Below, piece by piece: positions 44,501 to 49,252 of a stretch of DNA of 49,252 nt. How positions within the stretch are numbered: position 1 is the stretch's first letter; every line of letters begins with the position of its first letter. Source of the stretch: Falsiroseomonas algicola. GTDB taxonomy: Bacteria; Pseudomonadota; Alphaproteobacteria; Acetobacterales; Acetobacteraceae. The position numbers and the translations under genes are program-made. The notes under the pieces were generated by a model that was given only the letters and a program-made list of their open reading frames with translations, was not told the origin of the DNA and made no database searches. The stretch covers positions 1 through 49,252 of the forward strand of contig NZ_JAAIKB010000025.1 in NCBI RefSeq assembly GCF_011040385.1, in the 5' to 3' direction.

Positions 44501-45472
44501 ATAGAGCTGGTTGGTGCCCTGGCTGGCCAGGATCGTGTCCCGTCCGTCGCCGCCATACAGCACGTCATCCTCCGGGGAGGAGACGGCATGTTCCATGACC
44601 AGGAAGAGGCCGAAATCGCGCAGCTTGCCCTGGATGAAGCCCACGGGGTCGGCGACATTGGATGGGGAGGCAAGATCCTCCAGGCTGATCCATTCGAAGT
44701 CGCGGCCCCGGACATCGCCGCCATCGATGAGGAGATCGTTGCCCTCGTCACCGAGCAGCGTGTCATTCCCCATCCCGCCCATGAGGGCGTCCCACCCCGT
44801 GCCACCGGAGAGGTAGTCACTGCCGTAGTCGCCGCGCACCACGTCGGCCCCGGCCTCGCCGTAGAGCGTGTCGCCATCCCAGGTGATGTCGGCCGCGCCC
44901 TGGATCTTCTCAGACCATTGGGAGGAGCCGTCGGTGAAGGTCTCGTCCGCTTCCTCGCTGTCGCCGCCGCCGGTGATCAGGTCATCGCCGGCGCCGCCAT
45001 AGATGATGTCCTCGCGCTCGCCGCCCTCCAGCTTGTCGTCGCCGCCCAGGCCGTAGAGCGTATCGTTGGACGAACCGCCGAGGAGCCAGTCCTTCCCCGC
45101 GGTACCCATGACGGAATCGGCGCTGCCCGCCTCCAGCAGCACGGCGAAGGTCAGCGGCAGGGCGCCAAGGAGCCCGCCGATGACAGGGATCTCGCCCAGG
45201 ATCTCGCCGGGATCGAAGAAGAAGCGGAGGACGTCCTCGTTGCTGATCGCGATGGCGGTTGCCGCCGCCAGCACGCCGGCGCCAGCGACACCTCCAGTGC
45301 TCAGCATCAGACCCACAAGGAGCTGCGGGACCTCGATCAGCTCCGCGCCATCTTCCCAATAGGCGTCCCAGCCTGCTTCCTCATTGTTGAAGGTGACCTG
45401 AACCGTGCGCTGCTCGGGAGCGAGGAAGAAGTCGCGCGAGACCGGGAAAACAAGCGTGTCAGTGCCTTCCAT
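32561..45472 (-). CDS. Giant RTX calcium-binding protein with beta-propeller and cadherin-like modules
   Basis: A 4,303-residue protein. Residues 1-120 are unusual: MEGTDTLVFP start, then two hydrophobic stretches (50-77 and 91-115). From ~122 on, blocks of RTX nonapeptides (GGxGxDxLx) recur to the end. Residues ~850-1195 form a TolB/WD40-like beta-propeller with repeats such as LSADGGWLAFETLASNL and LSTDGRFVAFLSDASNL. Seven ~85-residue cadherin-like modules (DxNAxFGDVQSF...ATGLDGLS) begin near 1568, 2006, 2253, 2669, 3202, 3521 and 3987. A VCBS-like segment with VIANDTDADEGDVLTV lies near 3610. The end (ADIFLWN... to VASDIQVIA) is a typical type I secretion C-terminus. The ATG at 45472 is preferred to the TTG at 45496. 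Probably a secreted adhesin or surface-layer-like protein folding on calcium. No T1SS genes are nearby. Confidence 0.92.
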   Translation of the reverse strand: MEGTDTLVFPVSRDFFLAPEQRTVQVTFNNEEAGWDAYWEDGAELIEVPQLLVGLMLSTGGVAGAGVLAAATAIAISNEDVLRFFFDPGEILGEIPVIGGLLGALPLTFAVLLEAGSADSVMGTAGKDWLLGGSSNDTLYGLGGDDKLEGGEREDIIYGGAGDDLITGGGDSEEADETFTDGSSQWSEKIQGAADITWDGDTLYGEAGADVVRGDYGSDYLSGGTGWDALMGGMGNDTLLGDEGNDLLIDGGDVRGRDFEWISLEDLASPSNVADPVGFIQGKLRDFGLFLVMEHAVSSPEDDVLYGGDGRDTILASQGTNQLYGGYGDDSIEGGNGRDTINGDRLIRWSGSYNGQAMVDTYGDGTGNDTIDGGYGQDVLEGGDGDDVITDPGSNGHTFGTSLANLFGGGKKVAETDFLYGGNGNDTVGSGKRFDPSRLEGEAGDDELRSGNGADTMVGGAGNDSYYGIDSGDQMIELADGGSDWIYAFGSFTLSLNIERVTTSTELDPDLFAGYALRTTAITVTGNAQDNWFKAGWSGDVFIGGAGNDTYIGTENIVEEADGGFDMVVVRQGGRLRDNIEAMELASGNADGNNQDNLLRVTSVQYDGRIQGFGGNDTIAVENSVQSAVRGDGRGNMSGQLGAQIRFGDRNATLDGGEGHDSIIANDQDTTLIGGAGDDTLAGGRGRDWLSGGAGNDLYRFSGGDTITGETAGADTIESIDDVSMGRGIEVLRLTGTTGAGGVGSADANRMIGNAGANRLLGQSGDDTLDGGQGSDTLEGSSGNDLLADSAEAMPTLTSSFDRGLSASVWERDPDSIRVSDRLIETVLVDTAQNGTRALYALSADQRYLVFTSTPGLVDEGRGNTPVLFRMDLLTRDILKVPGSDLGSVSDPSVSVDGNLVAFTFTEGGVQKIGLSWFQALPNQTWPRQNGQYFEVASNWYASAANRAGEAADGDSRNAVLSADGGWLAFETLASNLSRTPQGELLDLVPNDTNGTWDIYLRSTAPIGAVDYYNGPAGYSVAYGNMTRVSIGMGGAQSNGASVSADLSTDGRFVAFLSDASNLVVNDANGLRDAFVRDVELGVTHLITAGANAATTRVALSDGGQTVAFITRATNIAAVLRPGEARPGWLDAALADGQAHIYVQNRATGETVVLTDRDGNLVIAREDIALNLWNADGRLWLSYGTTNSPSGAIEQMRTVDEYFGRVSNDLLEGDTGDDTLSGGIGADTLDGGAGADSLSGGAGRDTYILTDALDRFAADTGEGNVLRTALDYDAADYPVFFDTVRLLNAEGADFARGGSGNETLEGNVRADTLMGGGGNDSLQGSGGTDSLEGGEGADTLDGGSGADTMSGGAGQDVFVIGNAGDRIIDAGGGMRIIANTSVTADNLLAGTAAPVAVTLIGSSQADVSLVGMEAQGDATLIGNEAANRLIGGSGNDSIEGGAGADTLVGGAGNDSVSGGAGDDIVAYETAWLQATVSFFGFGGGAIALAGGERDVFGTDVERVSFNGLVGTLEQAVRASASAMSITANGVTAMATAANPFASTPLRISQTATAGQVVATIAVTDINAPFGDTQSLFWVASEAARLGLDRLFEITNNQIVVRAGADLSQLPTSFSANIAARGLDELQRGFSFRFTIAIDPVDRIGTEGADSLAGAGADDTLRGLGGDDSLAGGAGDDNIQAGGGADSVSAGLGADAVAGGEGADTLLGGADADVLSGEAGADSVRGEDGADTISGDAGADRLQGDAGADALSGGDGADLLQGDDGADSLRGDADADTLLGGADADTLDGGIGADSLVGGTGDDLYRLDNPGDVVVEAANGGADTIEASFVPSLANIEYLRLTGVLPISAAGSAGGETIEGNGANNVLSGLGGDDGLIGNAGDDTLTGGAGRDTLMGGADDGDLAVFSAAWSQTALVAADGGYWLRDGTDAAGASVEGLAGLWHDRLTGIEFVSFAGRQGRIADAVAAAADGMTLTDPSPGDDGGITLMVSAGTGTVLGRLATTDRNAAFGDVQSFAFADAAGGLSAAAASAVFEIVGQEIRLRDPTALAGRVAGDVLTLAVTATGLDGLSFTRSFTVTMTTLDVAVSGTEGADTLNGGAGNDGIAGLGGADLLGGAGGADTLLGGLGADTLSGGDEADLLRGEAGDDVLNGGAGADTLDGGLGTDRATYTGAWTPTRVTASGAGLAVDGDLLLGVEQVTFGTTTGLLADAVAAAPTGILLGTGGGGAGVIGTLSASAPGGTSLGAITVIDPNRAFGETYSYAITGQVGLFNAASVFEVVNGELRVIDTYLQDGILSGAIRPGVGFTLRVTGQDGLSFEQRIDIDVVGLAQSIRGGDGAETLTGGVGNDSIHGGGGNDVIFGGGGADSLVGGAGDDYLDGNAGADTIAFDEITDELKYDLFDLVVTSVSGIDLDARIRQFAPDSAAMQMFGPQIQLLGSDFMFIRGTSVRADRITGNAGDNLFYLDNDHTLYGGADTVAGGAGNDTYWLDGDEQVTELAGGGFDVVFSNGSRGAFTLSANLETLTLVGELDADGGGNAGDNTIEGNAGANSLAGNGGDDRIFGMAGDDRLSGGQGDDDLIGGEGSDTAVFGAAWADVVVAQVQDGVYAVTGPEGADTVTEVERLAFAGGEGDIADAIASAASAIALTPADLPFDAAAGTELGLVTVTDRNAAFGDVNTIGFRDAAGGLTAAEAAALFVLVAQDDGTRIEVRGDAVLEAYAGRTLTIRLAATGLDGLTTEADFAVVIGPGGVALEGTEGADTLIAGSGRDTLLGFEGDDTLLGGTRADTLDGGSGADSMVGGAGNDTYAVDDAGDRILEVFGEGTDRVITSVEDYVLADRVEELELAPGVLRATAHDSFSLMLGNDGNNRLDSGGGNGTMAGGAGDDVYVHVLTRSRPFGSSFPTIVETAGGGIDELRIRVADWNATLPDFVENMTLLSDGATHLSGTGNTLDNRMVAGGGNDFMGGLGGADTLDGGAGNDWLEGGEGHDLLIGGLGADTLRGGVGNDTYEGVEDGDALLDLGGIDALRGTSSITLRDEAIENLLLTGTADADGTGHGGDNLLSGNAGANRLSGQGGADTLLGDAGADTLIGGGGDDSLLGGSGQDVAVYDAAWTDLRVEAVTGGWRVTDLRGGAPLGIDTLVGVESIQINGVVTAISDAVAQAASLVLLIPTDTTQPVGFTQVVAPGLATGAVLGRIGAVDSNAPFGDTQTLTLADVAGDAVDATTLFHIADGRLVVTDGGALSALAGQTLRLEIRATGLDGLTGSSTLEFVVGEGGRTLEGTAGADTLTGGGGNDLLSGLDGADLLDGGAGADTMQGGAGNDAYSVGAGDVVREAEGGGADTVIASTDHVLAEAIEDLVLADLAAVSGTGNALANRITGLGGANILSGEGGADTLAGDGGADTLIGGAGDDALLGGLGDDSLAGGEGSGDTAVTDLGWQQLSIRLGSDGTVVIEGEGADTLSGVEFLTAGGVTGRLADAVGQAASAITVTDPTPGSGSAITLPGLAAGGALVAELSATDANAVFGDVQSFSFGDAAGGLTAAQAQAFFVIDGNAIRVRDGATLPLSTDLVVALVATGLDGLSTTRVVTIAVDGGNVATPVAVEDFGGGTEDEAIVTDVIANDTDADEGDVLTVATGAAAPRITGIRFGADATVIDATTGAIDVNGIATTGAVLIAALQARLSVVDGTSIRLDRSPLLEALLNDELPLFGETAQGPGVAYIEVAYSVADAVGHVSIAPGTLEIAVFGRNEEILGTSGQETLRGLAGHSADLIVTGGGADLVLGRGGDDVLSVMTALGTDAGTAGAVLLGGAGNDQLNGGRGADLLRGGVGNDELRGDWRRGRDGDGNDTLLGDAGDDILIGGAGADRFKGGAGNDLIRDESGANDGAADVALYSAGWANYRVEWDAGGGFYTVTDLRAAGTLDHDGVDTVQGAIERLQFGGRSGAIVDAVGVAATKVTLTLSGGRLGVMAGDGAGTAIATLSAIDANSAFGDVQSFTFGDAAGGLDAAEAAALFRIDGRVVSVAADGAFATLGTTEVVVRIVSTGLDGLSASTDVTIRVFGAGVDRVRLGTDGNDSIAARAGIQRDLILGGAGNDTLRGGEGADTLDGGAGNDLYRPAGPDDVIREAAGAGADTVRSEVDWTLGDHLEHLLLTGSAGLRGTGNTIANRITGTSSADTLSGDGGADTLVGGRGADSLSGGADADIFLWNFWREGGDTVADFTAGVDRIVVKAAGFGGGLSEGALSAAQFRSGATVSDSPSGLGQFVYEEAAGRLWWDADGAGGRAVLIATFTGAPGLVASDIQVIA

Positions 45473-46513
45473 CGTCCATCCCGCCGGGTCTTGCAAAGCG
45501 GACAGTCGAGGGGCCGGTCAAGAGCCGCGCCAGGTCCGCAATTCGCTGCCAAAATGATCCGAACTCACCCTTAACGAGAAATTGTCTAACCTCAAAGGTG
45601 ATTCCAGGTTAAATTTCCAGTAATTAGACAGGTGGTCTGCGGAGGCCTCGTCCGGGATCATTGCCTGATGCGGATGCGATCGAGCGTCCGGTCTGCGTCC
45701 GAGCGCCGCCCACGGACACCCGGTGCTCAGGATATCCATCACCCTTCCCAGCACCGAGCGCATGTCGATCCTGCCCCGAGGCGTGGCATAGGAACGGAGC
45801 TGCTTGGCAGGTTGGGCCGCCGGGTCAGGCGGCCGCGGCGGGCAGGCTGACGGTGGGATTGCTGCTCACAGAGCCGATGGTTTTGCAGGGTCATGCAGCG
45901 GGCGCGCTGGGTTGCTAAGCCGCTTGCTGCGCTGGGCTTCCTCTTCGCGCTGACGCTGATGGCTGACGGGCGGGAGTTCGTCCATTTCCAGTTCTGACAG
46001 TCGTGCGGTCCCGACCAGGAATTACCCGACCGAGGTTGCACGCGCAGCGCGGCCCCCGTGCCTGTCTGATACCGCCGCGCACATGTCGTGACCTGCGGCC
46101 GACACCGCCAGCCGAGGCCGCGACTGCGGCCCGCCGCTTATGCGGCGAAGCCAGGCGGCCGGATGGCCGCGCCGGCGTTTGAGCGCGGAAATGCGTCAGC
46201 ATTTCTGCAAAGCGGCATGAGCCCTGCCAGCGTCAGGTAGCGTGGTAGTGTCCTGGACCCGACGAACCCCGATCGCACCCTCGCCGCTGCCTGTTCGGCC
46301 ATCGCCCTCAAGCGGTCCCGGTTGGCGAGAGGGGCACCGATCCTGGCTCAACCGGGATGGCATCCGCGCCGATGCGGAGTGTCCCCGTGACGTCGTCCTC
46401 GACCGCATCGGCTGCGCCCCCTTTTCGGCGCTCCAGCACATCCCTTCGATGGCACGGCCACCGTCGCCCGGCGTCCGGAAGCAGCGGGCACCTTCTGCCC
46501 GAGAGTGCGCCGT
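45473..46513. other. Gene-poor kilobase between the RTX and HAD genes
   Basis: No gene here can be supported with confidence. Open frames on both strands are short, overlap in several phases and lack homology I recognise. The part just upstream of the RTX start (about 45540-45640) is clearly AT-richer than the rest and probably holds its promoter. The part around 46200-46500 has codon-like composition on both strands and may be decayed coding sequence. Confidence 0.5.
45893..45997 (+). CDS. Possible 34-residue small membrane peptide
   Basis: A short open frame starting MQRARWVAKPLAALGFLFAL, with a basic N-terminus, one hydrophobic helix and a short polar tail ending FVHFQF. GCAGGG lies five bases before the ATG. 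It looks like a single-pass peptide or an orphan signal sequence, but at this length it could easily be chance. Confidence 0.25.
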   Translation: MQRARWVAKPLAALGFLFALTLMADGREFVHFQF

Positions 46514-48586
46514 TCAGGCCCGCGCTGACGCCATCCTGGCCAACAGCCGGACGCGCAGTCGCTTGAGCGCAATCAGCCCTTCACCCAGCCTTCCGCCATC
46601 CCGTCGAACCGATGCCTCCGGCCAGTGGCCCGTATAGCCGGGCACCCGCAGCCCGAAGGCCAGCCGGAGCCGCGCCGTTTGAGCGACCAGCGGGGCACAT
46701 TCACTCCACGCGTCATGCGACTGCCCATCGGCATGCAGGAAGGTGCCGAAGGCCAAGGCCTCCGCCTCATTCGGATCGCGGCGGAAGTCGTCATAGGCAG
46801 CGACCCCGGCATCGCGCAGCGCGGCCGTCCAGGATTCCGTCTCGGTGTTGCCTGTCAGCGCCATCGCACGCGTCAGTTCATGCGCGAAGGCCAGCATGCC
46901 GCCCTGCAGGCTGCGGAGTCCCCACGCAAGCACACGCGTGTCGGTCTCCTCGGCCAACTCCGGCTCGAACCTGCCGTCGGCGCGCTGGCGATAGCCGCGT
47001 GTCGTGCCGTGGTCTGCCGAGCAGAAGATCTCCAGCAGCACGGGATTGAGGCGCTTCAGGAATCGCGGATCCTCGATGTATGCCTGCATCTCCGCACCAG
47101 CGAAGCCCTCCGGCCTGCTGCGCAGCGCAAGGTAGAAGCCTGTCAGCCGCGTCGTCTCACCCTTCTCCGCGCCGACCTCAACCAGCCGACGGAGCGATCG
47201 CTGCAAGCGGCCATGCCAACCGAGATCCACGATCAAGGCCGAGGACACGCCGACAACACCCTGCTGCCGGAGATAGCCGAGCGCGGCGGCGCGGCGCCGG
47301 CGCCCCGCCCGACGCAATTCGATCTCGACCTCCGGCTCCGCCAGCAACGCGCGCAGCCTGTCTTTGGCGACCGGCCGATCAAGCGCTTCCGCCCCATCCA
47401 TCTGGTGGCGCGAGAGCGGTGCCGTCAGCGCCTCCAGACGCAGATCGGCCCGCGCCAGGATGCTGCGCAGCGGCTCGTGAGGTGCATCGTCCGACAACCA
47501 GGACAGGACCGTCTCGTCCAACCCGTCCAGCGCTGGCAGATGCCACGCCTGCCGCGACCCGTGCAGGTAGCTGCATCGGATGTCCCAGCCCAGCCCGGCA
47601 AGGAGGATCTCCGCAATCGCCTTCAGCACCTGGCCGTCACGGGCAACGAAGTGCACATGCTTCTCGCCCATGGCCCGCGCGCGTTGCAGGACCCACAGCA
47701 CGAAGCCGCAGAGAAGCGGTCCTGCGACCGTTGCGCCCGTGTTCCACAGAGTACGCTCATGCGGCGTCAGCGGGCCGGGCGACAGCCTCGCGACACGCGC
47801 GGCGCCGGCCAAAAGCGAGCGCAACAGGGCGGGGTGGCGTTCGGCACCCGCATGCAGCATGCGCTCGTGCCGCGTTGGCATGCCGTCCAGCCAATGCGTG
47901 GCATCGATGCCCAAGCGATGAGGCACCGCCAGATCCGAATGGGGATGATCGCCACAATGGCTGATCTGTGTCGGCAGCAGGCCCAGCTCGTTGGCTACGT
48001 GATGGAACAGAAGACCCGTCCGCTTGGTGGCCTGGAGTGGCGCTGAGGCGAAGACGCGTTCTGCCGGAACGGTGACGCCGGCGCGGGCCAGAAGACGCAG
48101 CAGAGACGGGTGGTCGAAATAGGTATCACTCAGCAGCGCAACCTCGGCGCCAGCGGCTTGCAGTGCCGCGAGCCGAGCGACATTGGCGGCAATGGGGCGG
48201 ATGCAGAGTGTCTCGACCTCCACTTCCAGTTCCATCGCCCGCTGGATCTCTGCCATGCCCCAGCCATGGGTGGCGGCCAGCGCAGCATGGATGGCGTGAA
48301 GGTCGACTTCCTCGGTTCCGGGAGCAGCGCGCAACGCAGCCTCGGCCGCCATGCGGTGCGCGGCGAACAACTCGGGCTTCGTCCGCAGCAACCCTGCTGC
48401 ATGAAGCCGCGAGCCGAGGAGCAGGAACACATCCTCTGGCCGCCAGGTCGTCCGCGTCACCAGCGTATCGAACACGTCAAAGCTGTGCAGCGTGGTCGGG
48501 CTGACGGGCACGGCGGCTGTGGTCAGGAGACTGGCGACAGGATGCAAGCGGGTGCCTTCGTTTGAGACATGGAAACCCGTCGTCAA
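46514..48586 (-). CDS. Large HAD-superfamily protein with C-terminal FLARDG-like domain
   Basis: A 690-residue protein. The N-terminal ~250 residues are a HAD-type hydrolase: motif I SFDVFDTLVTRT, motif II VALLSDTYFD, and motif IV HCGDHPHSDLAVP. A second part contains HFVARDGQVLKAIAEIL and SALIVDLGWHGRLQRSL, seen in large HAD proteins of surface polysaccharide clusters. The start is a TTG at 48586 with GGGAG seven bases upstream; no ATG or GTG before motif I fits as well. Its substrate, perhaps a sugar phosphate, is not known. It stands alone between a gene-poor kilobase and an IS remnant, and its codon use looks slightly less GC-extreme than the left part of the window. Confidence 0.8.
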   Translation of the reverse strand: MTTGFHVSNEGTRLHPVASLLTTAAVPVSPTTLHSFDVFDTLVTRTTWRPEDVFLLLGSRLHAAGLLRTKPELFAAHRMAAEAALRAAPGTEEVDLHAIHAALAATHGWGMAEIQRAMELEVEVETLCIRPIAANVARLAALQAAGAEVALLSDTYFDHPSLLRLLARAGVTVPAERVFASAPLQATKRTGLLFHHVANELGLLPTQISHCGDHPHSDLAVPHRLGIDATHWLDGMPTRHERMLHAGAERHPALLRSLLAGAARVARLSPGPLTPHERTLWNTGATVAGPLLCGFVLWVLQRARAMGEKHVHFVARDGQVLKAIAEILLAGLGWDIRCSYLHGSRQAWHLPALDGLDETVLSWLSDDAPHEPLRSILARADLRLEALTAPLSRHQMDGAEALDRPVAKDRLRALLAEPEVEIELRRAGRRRRAAALGYLRQQGVVGVSSALIVDLGWHGRLQRSLRRLVEVGAEKGETTRLTGFYLALRSRPEGFAGAEMQAYIEDPRFLKRLNPVLLEIFCSADHGTTRGYRQRADGRFEPELAEETDTRVLAWGLRSLQGGMLAFAHELTRAMALTGNTETESWTAALRDAGVAAYDDFRRDPNEAEALAFGTFLHADGQSHDAWSECAPLVAQTARLRLAFGLRVPGYTGHWPEASVRRDGGRLGEGLIALKRLRVRLLARMASARA

Positions 48587-48820
48587 GTGGCTGCTCCCGT
48601 GGGTGAAATGGAGCTGGCGCGCCTGGAGGACCCGTCAGCCTGCATGGAAACCCGCCGGGAACAGTTACGTTGCTGGGGCCTGCAACATTTAGATTGGGGG
48701 GACGTCCGGGACAGGAGGCTCAAACCGACGTGACACGTGCAATTCGATCCTGACGGCGAGGGCGTGAACCGAAGGCGCCCGCCGCAGCGGCATTGCCTCG
48801 GTCGAGCCGGCTCCTATCCA
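48587..48820. other. Spacer between the HAD gene and the IS remnant
   Basis: About 230 bases with no supported gene. It should hold the minus-strand promoter of the HAD gene and the junction with the transposase fragment. I see no terminal inverted repeat or target duplication at that junction. Confidence 0.4.
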
Positions 48821-48991
48821 TATGCGTGCGTGGAAAGCTTCAATGGTCGCCTGCGGGACGAATGCCTGAATGAGCATGTGTTCGCCTTGCTGACGGAGGC
48901 GCATCGGCTGATCGAAGCCTGGCAGGACGACGACAGTCGTGTCAGGCCGCACGGCAACCTCGGCGGTCGGACGCCCGAGGAGTTTGCCGGA
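48821..48991 (+). pseudogene. Truncated IS3-family transposase (orfB 3' remnant)
   Basis: About 57 residues match the C-terminal end of IS3-family (IS407-like) DDE transposases: ESFNGRLRDECLNEH with the third catalytic acidic residue in ESFN, then LIEAWQDDDSRVRPHGNLGG and RTPEEFAG. Everything upstream, including the first two acidic residues and orfA, is missing, so it is inactive. In intact relatives the middle reads like WRxDYNxxRPHSxLG; here DYN is DDD, a sign of decay. After EEFAG the frame stays open to the window end with no transposase-like sequence. Confidence 0.8.
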
Positions 48992-49213
48992 TGCAGCGCC
49001 CGCGCGAAGGATCGGGCCAAGGCCGCTGCGCTACTTGGGGACTCCGCGCCCTCGGCCCGATCCACCAAGGCCCCAACCAGGGGCAGACGGAGGACGGATC
49101 CAAGTCATCCGCGGCAGGAAGGCGGGGAGCACGTCACAGCGCCTGGCGAGTTGTGGCTCGAGATCAGTGGCAACTTGGCGTCTTTGCTGCGCGTCTCCGG
49201 GGCTGGACGTGCG

Positions 49214-49245
49214 AAAGCCCCCGCGGCGGTGGCCGTGGGGGCTTT
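49214..49245 (+). terminator. Strong hairpin at the right edge
   Basis: A 14-base-pair stem with one G-T wobble (AAAGCCCCC... pairing with ...GGGGGCTTT) around a GGTG loop, followed by only TTT then GGAGGTA. It is a terminator or a structured element for something beyond the window; a downstream gene or RNA cannot be seen. Confidence 0.6.
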
Positions 49246-49252
49246 GGAGGTA

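Noticed and set aside
32561-45472. CRISPR array or DNA satellite within the repeated region
   Set aside because: The repetition is at protein level (nine-residue RTX units) with diverged DNA; there are no evenly spaced identical repeats with unique spacers.
39647-45574. A 1,975-codon plus-strand frame as a real giant gene
   Set aside because: Same reason: antisense by-product of RTX coding.
45915-46441. Minus-strand frames in the RTX-HAD gap as transposase remnants
   Set aside because: No transposase motif can be seen; composition alone is not enough.
49246-49252. Start of another gene or RNA at the right edge (GGAGGTA)
   Set aside because: The sequence stops there; a ribosome site cannot be told from chance.

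Overview
The window is high-GC alphaproteobacterial chromosome. Gene content (Kdo-lipid A genes, a UbiH-type ubiquinone hydroxylase, GlnK-Amt, DUF971, Trm112, LON-N and YbbN), many four-base gene overlaps, two NMT1-type and one Bug-type periplasmic binding protein, and palindromic intergenic repeats all fit the Acetobacteraceae/Rhodospirillales (Roseomonas-like). The genus is an inference from style, not from a marker gene.

Left part (1-13.2 kb, all minus strand). An amino-acid-type periplasmic binding protein lies downstream of a tightly packed operon: TetR regulator, HlyD-like adaptor, FtsX-like permease, ATPase (DevBCA type) and a maleylacetate reductase one base after the ATPase. An inverted repeat in front of tetR is its likely operator. 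Next come an NMT1-type binding protein paired with a Rieske oxygenase, then an envelope-lipid group: lpxK, waaA, a DUF374 acyltransferase, a GT4 glycosyltransferase and an LpxH-like metallophosphoesterase, with a divergent diacylglycerol-kinase-like gene.

Middle part (14-31.4 kb). A second NMT1 protein/Rieske oxygenase pair, here divergent, is followed by a four-gene plus-strand catabolic operon (Bug binding protein, MmgE/PrpD protein, FAD hydroxylase, and an Asp/Glu-racemase-superfamily protein lacking both usual catalytic cysteines). Then come a DUF6481 protein, glnK-amt with a sigma-54-like promoter and an NtrC-like site, divergent ubiH, a PAP2 phosphatase, small membrane or exported proteins, and a housekeeping run (DUF971, Trm112, LON-N domain, YbbN/CnoX, YbaK/ProX deacylase) ending at tRNA-Gly(GCC).

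Right part (31.4-49.25 kb) looks accessory: poorly conserved spacers, a small frameshifted gene, one 12.9-kb gene for a roughly 4,300-residue RTX (hemolysin-type calcium-binding) protein with an embedded beta-propeller and seven recurring cadherin-like modules, a gene-poor kilobase, a large HAD-type protein, and a truncated IS3-family transposase. No type I secretion genes are visible for the RTX protein.

The most interesting items are the giant RTX protein, the cysteine-less racemase-like enzyme in its operon, the duplicated Rieske/binding-protein pair, the reductase built into an exporter operon, and the composite palindromic repeat family. I did not find a clearly new defence or mobile system.
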